Below are positions 52,301 through 60,198 of a DNA stretch of 60,353 nucleotides, piece after piece (within the stretch, counting starts at the first letter, position 1; every line of letters starts with the position of its first letter). The position numbers and the translations under genes are program-made. The DNA is taken from NCBI RefSeq assembly GCF_004028635.1, contig NZ_RQJW01000025.1:1-60353 (forward strand), read 5' to 3'. The notes below the pieces were generated by a model. That model had not been told where the DNA came from. It saw only the letters and a program-made list of their open reading frames with translations, and did no database searches. This stretch comes from Streptomyces cyaneus. GTDB lineage: Bacteria > Actinomycetota > Actinomycetes > Streptomycetales > Streptomycetaceae.

Positions 52301-52444
52301 GGCCTCCTCGAAGGAGACCGGCTCCCCCGGTGCCTGCCAGGCCTCGACCTCGAAGGGGACGGTGGCCGAGTAGATCGCGGGCTTGATGCGCTGGTTGTGG
52401 ACGCGCTCGACGCGTTCCTCGATCCGGCGGCGTTCGTCGTGCAT
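49388..52444 (-). CDS. GH38 alpha-mannosidase
   Basis: This 1018-residue cytoplasmic enzyme has the GH38 zinc-site segment GVGHAHIDSAWLWP, the nucleophile aspartate in LPDSFGYTAAYPQL and the C-terminal beta domains typical of the family. It releases terminal alpha-mannose from mannan or N-glycan fragments. It starts at ATG 52444. A LacI-type palindrome lies at 52492-52503, 48 bases upstream, suggesting repression. It is co-transcribed with the fucosidase and follows the GH4 gene on the same strand, after 70 bases. Confidence 0.92.
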   Translation of the reverse strand: MHDERRRIEERVERVHNQRIKPAIYSATVPFEVEAWQAPGEPVSFEEAAAARYAPFAMDTPWGPPWGTTWFRMRGRVPAEWAGRRVEAVIDLGFVGDWPGNQAEALVHLPDGRPLKAVNPLNQYVPIGNPVSGGEEIDYLVEAASNPDILADNFSKTTQLGDVLTAGDKPLYTFQRADIAVLDEEVWHLDLDIQVLRELMVHLGEHEPRRHEIMHALDRAMDALDLDDVSGSAAAVRELLAPVLARPAHASAHTISGVGHAHIDSAWLWPIRETKRKTSRTFSNVTSLADEYEDFIFACSQAQQYEWVRDNYPHVWARIQESVKKGQWAPVGGMWVEADGNLPGGEAIARQLVHGKRFFIEHFGVETKGVWLPDSFGYTAAYPQLAKLAGNDWFLTQKISWNQTNKFPHHTFWWEGIDGTRIFTHFPPVDTYNARFSGEEMDRAVRNYSEKGGGTRSLAPFGWGDGGGGPTREIMERARRLADLEGSPKVVVEHPDEFFAKAREEYPDAPVWVGELYLELHRATYTSQARTKQGNRRSEHLLREAELWATTAALHTPGYSYPYEKLDRLWKTVLLHQFHDILPGSSIAWVHREAEAEYARVAEELEALTAQAVAALGGGDTRVFNTSPYERAEVVRTSEGAPAYVKVPASGSAPLAIAEPSQPVHAEGRVLDNGLVRVEVAEDGTLASVRDLRAGREVLADKGNLLRLHTDLPNYWDAWDIDKHYKNRFTDLLDAESVTVVEASPLVGAIRVERAFGKGSKITQTITLRADSPRIDFETEIDWHEAEKILKAGFPVDIRAPHSSAEIQFGHIQRPTHTNTSWEAARFEVSGHRWVHIAEPGYGVAVINDSTYGHDVSRTVREDGGTTTRVSLSLVRAPRIPDPEADQGKHRFTYSLLPGASIEDAVAEGYALNLPLRVADAAGAPEPVVSVAGNGVTVEAVKLADDRSGDVVVRLYESSGGRATGVLRTGFPLAGAQVTDLLERPLQEDADLTGDGGVNVTLRPFQVLTLRLKRGEGS

Positions 52445-52491
52445 CAGGGTCTCCAGGGAGGGAGAGAACGGAGAGGGAAGCGAGGGTGGGT

Positions 52492-52503
52492 GAAAGCGCT
52501 TTC
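52492..52503. promoter_or_regulatory. LacI-type operator upstream of the mannosidase
   Basis: GAAAGCGCTTTC is a perfect 12-bp palindrome with the AAAGCGCTTT core also found upstream of iolC (2416-2429). It sits between the GH4 stop (52515) and the mannosidase start (52444) on the minus strand, so it marks a second promoter inside the cluster. Confidence 0.65.
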
Positions 52504-52514
52504 CGAGGCGAGCG

Positions 52515-53855
52515 CTATTTAAGGTACGCCAGGCCGGGGTGGACCGAGGAGTACCCCTCGACCAGCCTGCGGGCGACGTTGACCGAGTCGACCAGCGGGT
52601 GCAGCGCGAACGCCTTCACCGCCGTCGAGCGCGAGCCGGACTCGGCGGCGGCCAGCACCTCCCGCTCGACCGCCTTGACCGAGCAGACGAGGCCGGTGGC
52701 GTGGTCGGGCAGCGGCGCGACGGCGACCGGGTGGGCGCCGTTGGCGTCGACCAGGCAGGGCACCTCGATGACGGCCTCGGAGTCGAGCACCGAGAGCGTG
52801 CCCTGGTTGCGGACGTTGAGGATCAGGGTCGTGCGCTCGTCGCGGGCGATGGCCCGCATCAGCGCGAGCGCCACCTTCTCGTAGCCGCCGGAGAGGTCGT
52901 CGGCGTCGCGCTCGCCGGCGCCGGCGGTCTCCCGGTTCTCGGACATGTAGGTGGCCTCGCGCTCGGCGCGGGTGCGGTCCCAGACCTCCAGGGCGGAGGC
53001 GTTCGACTGCTCGACCTCCCGGTAGAAATGCGCCTGCTGGTCGGCGAGGAAGGCGCCGCGGGTCTTCTCGGCCTGCTGGTAGGCGCGGACGGCTTCCCGG
53101 TTGAAGTAGTAGTAGTGCAGATATTCGTTCGGGATCGCGCCGAGGGACTGAAGCCAGTCGACGCCGAAGAGCTTGCCCTCCTCGAAGGAGCCGAGCAGAT
53201 CGGGGTCGGCGAGCAGGCGCGGGAGTTCGTCGCGGCCGGCGACGCGCAGGCCGCGGACCCAGCCGAGGTGGTTGAGGCCGACGTAGTCGATCCACGCCTC
53301 GCCGGGGTTCTTCACGCCGAGCACCCGGGCGATACGGCGGCCGAGGCCGACCGGCGAGTCGCAGATGCCGATGACGCGGTCGCCGAGGTGGCGGGACATG
53401 GCCTCGGTGACCAGGCCCGCGGGGTTGGTGAAGTTGATGACCCAGGCGTCCGGGGCCAGCCGGGCCACCCGCTGGGCGATGTCGACGGCGACGGGAACGG
53501 TCCGCAGGCCGTAGGCGATGCCGCCCGCGCCGACCGTCTCCTGGCCCAGGACGCCCTGGTCGAGCGCGACCCGCTCGTCGTTCGCCCGGCCTTCCAGGCC
53601 TCCGACGCGGATCGCCGAGAAGACGAAGTCGGCGCCGCGCAGGGCCTCGTCCAGGTCGGTCGTGGCGGTCACCTCGGGCGCGTCGGGCACCCCGGCCGCC
53701 TGCTCGGCGAGGACGCGGGTCACCGCGGAGAGCCGCTGTCCGTCCATGTCGTGCAGCACGACATGGGTGACCCGGCCCTCGGCGCGGTCCGTGAGGAGCG
53801 CCCCGTACACGAGCGGCACGCGGAATCCGCCGCCGCCCAGAATCGTCAGCTTCAC
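52515..53855 (-). CDS. GH4 family 6-phospho-beta-glucosidase-like enzyme
   Basis: This 446-residue NAD- and metal-dependent glycosidase has the N-terminal dinucleotide fold (ILGGGGFRVPLVYGALL), GICDSPVGLGRR with the metal-binding cysteine, and GLNHLGW. GH4 enzymes cleave through an oxidation-elimination mechanism and need NAD. The subgroup is that of CelF/LicH 6-phospho-beta-glucosidases, but no phosphotransferase system is nearby, so an unphosphorylated substrate, or one phosphorylated by the PfkB kinase at 54962, must be considered. ATG 53855 begins the gene on the minus strand. Confidence 0.88.
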   Translation of the reverse strand: MKLTILGGGGFRVPLVYGALLTDRAEGRVTHVVLHDMDGQRLSAVTRVLAEQAAGVPDAPEVTATTDLDEALRGADFVFSAIRVGGLEGRANDERVALDQGVLGQETVGAGGIAYGLRTVPVAVDIAQRVARLAPDAWVINFTNPAGLVTEAMSRHLGDRVIGICDSPVGLGRRIARVLGVKNPGEAWIDYVGLNHLGWVRGLRVAGRDELPRLLADPDLLGSFEEGKLFGVDWLQSLGAIPNEYLHYYYFNREAVRAYQQAEKTRGAFLADQQAHFYREVEQSNASALEVWDRTRAEREATYMSENRETAGAGERDADDLSGGYEKVALALMRAIARDERTTLILNVRNQGTLSVLDSEAVIEVPCLVDANGAHPVAVAPLPDHATGLVCSVKAVEREVLAAAESGSRSTAVKAFALHPLVDSVNVARRLVEGYSSVHPGLAYLK

Positions 53856-53918
53856 CGGGTTCCTCCCATCGGGGAGGCTGCGCGCAACGCGGTGCTAGAA
53901 CCAAGCACGCGCCACCTC

Positions 53919-53935
53919 CTTGAACCTGCTTCAAG
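53919..53935. promoter_or_regulatory. Inverted repeat upstream of the GH4 gene
   Basis: CTTGAA (53919-53924) and TTCAAG (53930-53935) flank a 5-base centre, 64 bases upstream of the GH4 start. It may be the operator of the DeoR regulator encoded at 54046, or of another regulator. Nothing else is recognisable in the 190-base gap. Confidence 0.4.
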
Positions 53936-54045
53936 CTCCCGGGCTGGTGCCAACCCGGGGTGTGTGGAGGGTGTGAGACCTCGCTGTTCGCCGAGCGGTG
54001 CGGCGGCCCGAGCCGGGAATCCGCCCGCTTCGGCCGGAGGCGGGT

Positions 54046-54837
54046 TCACGTCTGAACCTTTCCCGCCACGACGACCTCGACGCCCGCCTCCTGGAGGGAG
54101 GACCGCGTCGCCGTGTCGACCGGCGCGTTCGTCACCACCACGTCCAGCTCCTCGGGACCGCACACCTTCGCCATGCCGTGCCCGGGGAACTTCGCCGAGT
54201 CGGCGAGCAGGACGACCTTGTCGCCGGCCTTGATCATGGCCCGCTTGACCGGCACCTCGACGACCGTGGTGTCCATGACCTGCCCGCCGGGCCGCACCCC
54301 GCTGGTGCCGAGGAACAGCCAGTCGGCGTGCAGCTGGCGCAGGTTGTCCTCGGTGAGGAAGCCGACCAGGGAGCGGTACTCGCGGCGGAGCATGCCGCCG
54401 AGCAGCACCAGTTCGATGCCCTCGTCGTCGGCGAGCTCCTCGTAGACCACCAGGTTGCTGGTGATCACGGTGAGGCGGCGGCCGTGCAGCTGGCGGGCCA
54501 GCCGGAAGGCGGTGGTGCCGATGTCGAGCAGCACCGACTGACCATCTTCGATCATCGCGGCGGCGTGCGCGGCTATGGCGTCCTTCTCGGCCACGCGCAT
54601 CTCCGCAACCTCGGCGAAGGGCTGGTCGCCCTCCTCCACGACGGCGCCGCCGTGGACCCGCGTGAGGAGGCCGTCCTCCTCGAGTTTGACCAGGTCACGC
54701 CGGATCGTGGCGGGGCTCACACCCAGCTGTTCGGAGAGATCGGTCACGGCCGCGGGGCCACCGGCGCGCAGGGCCCGCAGGATGAGTTGGTGTCGTCGTT
54801 CCGCTAGCACGGCGTGAACACTACTCGTCATCTTCAA
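54046..54837 (-). CDS. DeoR/GlpR-family transcriptional regulator
   Basis: This 263-residue repressor has the DeoR helix-turn-helix VTDLSEQLGVSPATIRRDLV (31-50) followed by the LTRVHGGA signature, and a sugar-phosphate-isomerase-like effector domain (LDIGTTAFRLARQL, VITSNLVVYEEL, VVLLADSAKFPG). Sugar phosphates are the usual inducers, which fits the PfkB kinase encoded divergently. It probably controls the kinase and importer operon and perhaps the GH4 gene. The inverted repeat at 54858-54885 lies just upstream. Confidence 0.9.
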   Translation of the reverse strand: MKMTSSVHAVLAERRHQLILRALRAGGPAAVTDLSEQLGVSPATIRRDLVKLEEDGLLTRVHGGAVVEEGDQPFAEVAEMRVAEKDAIAAHAAAMIEDGQSVLLDIGTTAFRLARQLHGRRLTVITSNLVVYEELADDEGIELVLLGGMLRREYRSLVGFLTEDNLRQLHADWLFLGTSGVRPGGQVMDTTVVEVPVKRAMIKAGDKVVLLADSAKFPGHGMAKVCGPEELDVVVTNAPVDTATRSSLQEAGVEVVVAGKVQT

Positions 54838-54857
54838 TCATCGCCATGCTTATTTCT

Positions 54858-54885
54858 GCTCAGGTATTGACCAATCTCGCTGAGC
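54858..54885. promoter_or_regulatory. Inverted repeat in the DeoR/PfkB divergent promoter
   Basis: GCTCAG (54858-54863) and CTGAGC (54880-54885) flank 16 bases containing TATTGACCAA. It lies 21 bases from the DeoR start and 77 bases from the kinase start. Position suggests an autoregulatory site; the short arms make this tentative. Confidence 0.4.
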
Positions 54886-54961
54886 GGCGCACGATTCCGG
54901 TCACCGAAATGAAGAGTTTTGACGAGCTCTCCGAGCGGGTCCCGAACGAGAGGACGAATCC

Positions 54962-56014
54962 GTGGACGACGAACGGCCCGATGTGCTGCTGACCGGGCTG
55001 CTCTTCTACGACCTCGTTCTCACGGGGCTCGGAAAGCCCCCGACACCGGGCGAGGAGATCTGGACCGGCGGCATGGGCTGCGGCCCCGGCGGCATCGCCA
55101 ACCTGGCGGTGGCCGCCGCCCGCTTCGGCCTCAGGACCTCGCTGGCCACGGTGTTCGGCGACGACCTCTACGGCGAGCACTGCCGCGACGTGCTGTGCGA
55201 CCAGGAGGACATCGACCTCTCGCTCTCCCGCACGGCGGACGGCTGGCCCACCCCCGTCACCGTCTCCCTCGCCTACGGCCACGACCGGGCCCTCGTCACC
55301 CACGGCCAGGAACCCCCGTACTCACAGGACGCGCTGATGGGCGAACCGCCCGAGGCGCGCACGGCCCTCGTGCACATCGAGGCCGAACCGCGCGAGTGGA
55401 TCGCCAAGGCCGCCGCGAACGGCACCCAGGTCTACGCCGACGTCGGCTGGGACCCGACCCAGCAGTGGTCCACCGACCTGCTCGACCAGCTCCGCCTGTG
55501 TCACGCCTTCCTCCCCAACGAGACCGAGGCGATGGCCTACACCCGCACCGACAGCGCGGTCGCGGCCCTCGGCACGCTCAGCGAGCTGGTGCCGGTGGCC
55601 GTGGTGACACGCGGCGGGGACGGGGCCGTGGCCGTCGACCAGATCACCGGCGAGTACGCGGAGGTACCGGCCCTGGACGTCGACGTCCTCGACGCGACAG
55701 GCGCCGGTGACGTCTTCGGCGCGAGCTTCGTGGCGGCCTCGCTCGGCGGCTGGCCGCTGGCGGAACGCCTGCGGTTCGCCGTGCTCGCCGCCGGGCTGTC
55801 CGTCCAGCATCACGGCGGGGCGCTCGCCGCGCCGGGCTGGTACGGCGTGGACCGTTGGTGGCGCTCGCTGACCGACCCCGACCTCAAGCGGGCGTACGGC
55901 TTCCTGGCCGACCGGATCCCGGCGGACGTGGGACCGCCCGTGCAGTACGCCCCTGTCACCCCGCCGGCCCCGCACACGTCCGTCGGCCCACACGCCCGTG
56001 AACGGCGGCACTGA
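54962..56014 (+). CDS. PfkB-family carbohydrate kinase
   Basis: This 350-residue sugar kinase has the N-terminal GGMGCGPGGIANLAVAAARFG and C-terminal DATGAGDVFGASFV signatures, with the GAGD catalytic aspartate. It probably phosphorylates the monosaccharide released by the glycosidases, making the inducer for the DeoR regulator (inference). The last 35 residues are Pro/His-rich and carry no domain. GTG 54962 follows AGAGGACGAATCC. It is the first gene of the importer operon. Confidence 0.87.
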   Translation: MDDERPDVLLTGLLFYDLVLTGLGKPPTPGEEIWTGGMGCGPGGIANLAVAAARFGLRTSLATVFGDDLYGEHCRDVLCDQEDIDLSLSRTADGWPTPVTVSLAYGHDRALVTHGQEPPYSQDALMGEPPEARTALVHIEAEPREWIAKAAANGTQVYADVGWDPTQQWSTDLLDQLRLCHAFLPNETEAMAYTRTDSAVAALGTLSELVPVAVVTRGGDGAVAVDQITGEYAEVPALDVDVLDATGAGDVFGASFVAASLGGWPLAERLRFAVLAAGLSVQHHGGALAAPGWYGVDRWWRSLTDPDLKRAYGFLADRIPADVGPPVQYAPVTPPAPHTSVGPHARERRH

Positions 56015-56061
56015 CCCTCGAACCCCCTCTCCACGTCGTACAGGAACAACAGGAGTGACCC

Positions 56062-57342
56062 GTGGACCTTTCTCGTAGAGGCTTCCTCCAGGCCGCCGTC
56101 TTCACCGCGGCAGCCTCCGGCCTGACCGTCGCCTGCGGTGGCGGCTCGGAATCCGGCGGTACCAAGAACGGCAAGGACCTGACCCTGTGGTACTGGGGCG
56201 GCGCCCTCAGCGACAAGGTGGTCGCCGAGGCCAAGACGCACTTCAAGGGCCAGATCAAGCTGACCAGCGCCTCCATCGGCGGCGACTTCAAGCAGAAGCT
56301 CACCACGACCCTCGCGGCGGGCGGCTCCTCCGTGCCGGACATCACCGGCATCAAGGGCGAGGACATAGCCTCCTTCCTGCCCAACGCCGACCGCTTCCTC
56401 GACCTGAACGACCTGGGCTTCAAGAAGATCTCGTCCCAGTACCTGGAGTGGAAGACCAAGCTCGCCCAGACCAAGGACGGCAAGCAGATCGGGTTCCCGA
56501 TCGACATCGGTCCCACCGCGCTCTTCTACCGCGCGGACCTGTTCGACAAGGCCGGGCTGCCCACCGACCCGGCCAAGGTCGCAGCCGTAGCCAAGACCTG
56601 GGAGGACTACTTCGCGCTCGGCTCCGAGCTGAAGAAGGCGGTGCCCGGCGTCTTCCTGGTCAACAACATCAGCTCGGTGTTCAACATCGCGGTCGGCCAG
56701 GGCACCAAGCGGTTCATCGACGAGGACAACCACTTCATCGGCGACCAGGACCACATCCGTACCGCGTGGGAAACGGCGATCCGCCCCTACACGCTCGGCA
56801 TCGACGCCAAGATCAACGACCAGACCTGGAACGCCGCCATCGGCAAGAACCTGGCCACCGAACTCGGCGCCGCCTGGCACGCGCTGGACATCGAGTCGGC
56901 CGCCCCGGGCACCAAGGGGAAGTGGCGGGTCTGCGCGACGCCGAACGGGCCGGCCAACCAGGGCGGCTCCTACCTGGCCCTGCCCTCGCAGTGCCGGAAC
57001 CCCGAAGAGGCGTTCAAGATCATCAGCTGGATCCTCAGCCCGGACAACAACGCCAAGAGCTACACGGACGCCACCATCTTCCCCGCCTCCCCGGCGACGT
57101 ACGAGATGGCGGCCATGACGGGTCCCGACGCCTTCTTCGGCGGGCAGAAGATCATCGAGGTCTTCGGCCCGGCCGCCGAGGCCATCCCGGTGAGCTACGA
57201 GGCACCTGCGGACTCCGCCGTCATGGCTCCCTTCACGGCCGAGCTGAGCAGCATCGAGGCCAAGGGCAAGAAGCCCGACGACGCCTGGAACGACGCGGTC
57301 AGCCAGGCCAAGCAGATCGCCCGGCGACAGGGGGTGAGCTGA
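56062..57342 (+). CDS. Sugar ABC transporter substrate-binding lipoprotein
   Basis: This 426-residue extracellular solute-binding protein (family 1) has a twin-arginine/lipoprotein signal: Arg5-Arg6 GFLQ, hydrophobic core, and a lipobox ending TVAC with Cys25. The mature protein has the periplasmic-binding-fold segments LTLWYWGGALSDKVV and VPDITGIKGEDIASF. It would capture oligosaccharides for the two permeases that follow. No ATPase gene is present, so a shared MsiK-type ATPase is expected, as in many Streptomyces sugar importers. CAGGAG precedes GTG 56062. Confidence 0.9.
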   Translation: MDLSRRGFLQAAVFTAAASGLTVACGGGSESGGTKNGKDLTLWYWGGALSDKVVAEAKTHFKGQIKLTSASIGGDFKQKLTTTLAAGGSSVPDITGIKGEDIASFLPNADRFLDLNDLGFKKISSQYLEWKTKLAQTKDGKQIGFPIDIGPTALFYRADLFDKAGLPTDPAKVAAVAKTWEDYFALGSELKKAVPGVFLVNNISSVFNIAVGQGTKRFIDEDNHFIGDQDHIRTAWETAIRPYTLGIDAKINDQTWNAAIGKNLATELGAAWHALDIESAAPGTKGKWRVCATPNGPANQGGSYLALPSQCRNPEEAFKIISWILSPDNNAKSYTDATIFPASPATYEMAAMTGPDAFFGGQKIIEVFGPAAEAIPVSYEAPADSAVMAPFTAELSSIEAKGKKPDDAWNDAVSQAKQIARRQGVS

Positions 57343-57343
57343 G

Positions 57344-58351
57344 GTGTCGTCCCCTCCGGTCACCGGCCCCGCCGCGGTGCGCGAGCACCGCGGCGGGCCG
57401 GGCCCGGCCCGTTTCCGCCCGCGGCGCACCCCGCCCGCGGGCGCCGCTCGGCCGACGCGCCGCGGGGTGCTGTCGTACTGGCGGCAGTACCTGGCGATCT
57501 CGCCCTTCTACCTGGTCTTCCTCGCCTTCTCGTTCGTCCCCGTCTTCTATTCGCTGTATCTGTCCTTCCAGCGCTACGACGGCCTGGGCACCAAGCAGTT
57601 CGTGGGCCTGCAGCAGTACGAGTTCCTCTGGAACGACCCGGTCTTCTGGCTGTCGATCCGCAACACCCTGCTGATCTGGGTCCTGTCGACCGTCCCCACG
57701 CTGTTCGGCGCCCTGGTGCTGGCGACGCTGCTGCACTCGGTGCGCCGCTTCAAGGGCTTCTACCGCATCGCCCTGTACGTACCGAACGTCACGTCGATCG
57801 TCGCCGTGGCGATCTTCTTCGGCGCGGTGTTCAGCAACAACTTCGGTCTGGTCAACGCGATCCTGGGCACGGTCGGCATCCAGCCCGTTCCCTGGCTGAG
57901 CAATCCGTGGCTGATCAAAATCGTGATCGCCGCGTTGATGACCTGGATGTGGACCGGCTACAACATGATCATCTACCTGGCCGGCCTCCAGGCCATCCCG
58001 CAGTCGATCTACGAGGCGGCCAGGATGGACGGCGCCGGACCCATCCGGACCTTCTTCCAGATCACCATTCCGATCATGCGGCCCATCATCCTGTTCACCG
58101 TCGTCATCTCGACGATCAACGGTCTGCAGAGCTTCAGCGAACCCCAGGTGCTCTTCGCCAGCAACGCCGCCAACCAGAACCAGGGCGGCCCGGGCCAGGC
58201 CGGCCTGACCACGCTGCTGTACTTCTACCAGTCGGCCTTCCTCGACAACGACTACGGCTACGGCGCGGCCATCGTGTGGGCCTTCTTCGTACTGATCATC
58301 GTGCTAGTCGTCGTCAACTGGCGCATCGTGCAACGAGGGAGGAAGTCATGA
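57344..58351 (+). CDS. Sugar ABC transporter permease (MalF type)
   Basis: This 335-residue membrane protein has an N-terminal Pro/Arg-rich cytoplasmic region of about 45 residues, six hydrophobic segments and the EAA loop EAARMDGAGPIRTFFQITIP. It starts at GTG 57344, one base after the binding-protein stop, and overlaps the second permease by 4 bases (ATGA). Confidence 0.9.
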   Translation: MSSPPVTGPAAVREHRGGPGPARFRPRRTPPAGAARPTRRGVLSYWRQYLAISPFYLVFLAFSFVPVFYSLYLSFQRYDGLGTKQFVGLQQYEFLWNDPVFWLSIRNTLLIWVLSTVPTLFGALVLATLLHSVRRFKGFYRIALYVPNVTSIVAVAIFFGAVFSNNFGLVNAILGTVGIQPVPWLSNPWLIKIVIAALMTWMWTGYNMIIYLAGLQAIPQSIYEAARMDGAGPIRTFFQITIPIMRPIILFTVVISTINGLQSFSEPQVLFASNAANQNQGGPGQAGLTTLLYFYQSAFLDNDYGYGAAIVWAFFVLIIVLVVVNWRIVQRGRKS

Positions 58352-59220
58352 CGGCAGCTGCCACGACACAGCCGGCCACGGGTGCGAAGCGACGGCTGCG
58401 GCGTCCCAGGGGCCTGACCGCGCACATCCTCCTCGGCCTGGCCGTCCTGATCTCGGTCTTCCCGTTCCTGTGGACGATCGTGATGGCGACCAACACCACC
58501 AAGGACATCTACCAGAGCCCGCCGAAGCTGACGTTCGGCTCCCATCTGCTGGAGAACATCCGGCATGTGCTCGACACCATCGACTTCTTCGGGTCGATGC
58601 TCAACACGTTCGTCGTCGCGTGTGTCACCACGGTCCTGGTGCTGTTCATCGACTCCCTGGCGGCCTTCGCCTTCGCCAAGTTCGACTTCCCCGGGCGCAA
58701 AGTGCTCTTCGGCACGCTGCTGGTGTTCATGATGCTGCCGCTCCAGCTGGCCGTCCTGCCGCAGTTCATCCTGATGTCGGAGCTCGGCTGGGTCGGCATG
58801 CTCAAGGCGCTGGTCTGGCCCGCCCTCTCCAACGCCTTCGGCATCTTCTGGCTGCGCCAGTACATCGAGAACGGTGTGCCCGACGAACTGCTGGACGCGG
58901 CGCGCATCGACGGCGCCGGGTTCTTCCGCCAGTACTGGAACGTCGCCCTGCCGATGATCAAGCCCGCACTGTCGTTCCTCGCCATCTACGCCTTCGTCAA
59001 CGCCTGGAACGACTACGTCTGGCCGCTGATCGTGCTCACCAACCCCGACCACGTCACGCTCCAGGTCGAGCTGGCCCAGCTCAACCTCGGCCACAACACC
59101 GACTACAGCATGGTCATGGCCGGTGTGCTCATGGCGGCCGTCCCGCTGGTCGTGGTCTTCACGATCTTCGCGCGGGGGTTCATCGCGGGCGCCACCGAGG
59201 GTGCGGTACAGGGCAGCTGA
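58348..59220 (+). CDS. Carbohydrate ABC transporter permease (MalG type)
   Basis: This 290-residue membrane protein has the MalG-type EAA loop DAARIDGAGFFRQYWNVALP and a C-terminal FARGFIAGATEGAVQ. ATG 58348 follows GGGAGGAAGTC and overlaps the stop of the MalF-type permease. Together the two form the membrane channel of the glycan importer. Confidence 0.9.
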   Translation: MTAAATTQPATGAKRRLRRPRGLTAHILLGLAVLISVFPFLWTIVMATNTTKDIYQSPPKLTFGSHLLENIRHVLDTIDFFGSMLNTFVVACVTTVLVLFIDSLAAFAFAKFDFPGRKVLFGTLLVFMMLPLQLAVLPQFILMSELGWVGMLKALVWPALSNAFGIFWLRQYIENGVPDELLDAARIDGAGFFRQYWNVALPMIKPALSFLAIYAFVNAWNDYVWPLIVLTNPDHVTLQVELAQLNLGHNTDYSMVMAGVLMAAVPLVVVFTIFARGFIAGATEGAVQGS

Positions 59221-59247
59221 ACCGGTGTCGAGAGAGAGGGGTGCGCC

Positions 59248-60198
59248 GTGGTGGATGCCGCCGGCGGGGGACGGTCCGGGCGCGGCAAGGTGCTCGTGGT
59301 CGGTATGGACGGCCTGCGCTTCGACCGGCTGACGCGCTCGCCGTCGACCGCACCCGTGCTGCACGGACTGATGGCCGCGGGTGCCGTCGGGATCAGCCTG
59401 CTGCCCTACGGCGAGGTGGACGGCCAGGCCGACGGCGGGCCGTCCACCAGCATGGCCTACACCGACTCCGGACCCGGCTGGTCGAGCGTGCTGACCGGGG
59501 TGTGGCCCGACCGGCACGGGGTGACCGGCAACGACTTCACCGGCGCCGACTACTCCCGCTATCCCGACTTCCTCAGCCGCGCCCGCACCGCGCGGCCCGG
59601 TCTGCGCACGGCGGCCGTGGTGTCCTGGCCGGCACTGGTCCGCCGCGGCACCCTCGGCCGCGCCATCGGCCGACGTGTGCGCCACAACGGCGAGTCCCGC
59701 GGCTACGAGACCGCGGACCGCCGCGTCGCCCGCACCGCCGTACGCTGGCTCACCAAGCACGACCCAGACGTCGTGTTCGTGTACTTCGGCGCCACCGACG
59801 AGGCCGGCCACGCCACCGGCCCCCTCAGCCCCGCCTACGATCAGGCCCTGCTCACGCAGGACGCCCACCTCGGGCGGCTGCTGGAGGCGATCGACGCCCG
59901 ACGCTCCGAACCCGCCCGTGCGGACGAGCAGTGGACCGTGCTGGTCACCACGGACCACGGACATCTCGACTCCGGCGGCCACGGAGGCGACACGCGTGCC
60001 GAGCGAGAGGTCTTCGTCGTGCTCGCCGGGCCCGGCGTGCCCGCCGGCACCCGGCTGGACACGCCCCGCCTCATCGACATCGCCCCCACCGTCCTGGACC
60101 GCCTCGGCATCCCCCTCGACCCCGCCTGGGACCTCCAAGGCCGCATCCTGCCCGGCTCGACGTCACCGACGTCACCACCCCCTTCGGAAGGGTCATGA
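59248..60198 (+). CDS. Alkaline-phosphatase-superfamily phosphodiesterase
   Basis: This 316-residue enzyme of the nucleotide pyrophosphatase/phosphodiesterase group has VGMDGLRFDRL near the start, a candidate nucleophile loop TDSGPGWSSVLTGVWPDRHGV, and the metal-binding TTDHGHLDSGGHGG. No signal peptide is seen, so it is cytoplasmic. It may remove phosphate or phosphodiester decorations from imported glycans (inference). Its stop overlaps the GH2 start by 4 bases. Sulfatase-like activity is an alternative within the superfamily. Confidence 0.85.
   Translation: MVDAAGGGRSGRGKVLVVGMDGLRFDRLTRSPSTAPVLHGLMAAGAVGISLLPYGEVDGQADGGPSTSMAYTDSGPGWSSVLTGVWPDRHGVTGNDFTGADYSRYPDFLSRARTARPGLRTAAVVSWPALVRRGTLGRAIGRRVRHNGESRGYETADRRVARTAVRWLTKHDPDVVFVYFGATDEAGHATGPLSPAYDQALLTQDAHLGRLLEAIDARRSEPARADEQWTVLVTTDHGHLDSGGHGGDTRAEREVFVVLAGPGVPAGTRLDTPRLIDIAPTVLDRLGIPLDPAWDLQGRILPGSTSPTSPPPSEGS

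Noticed and set aside
49325..52522. A 1065-codon open frame on the plus strand
   Set aside because: It is antisense to the GH38 mannosidase, which has catalytic motifs along its length; the open frame follows from third-position GC bias.
58258..60138. A 626-codon open frame on the minus strand
   Set aside because: It is antisense to the MalG-type permease and phosphodiesterase; no domain is visible and the composition is skewed.
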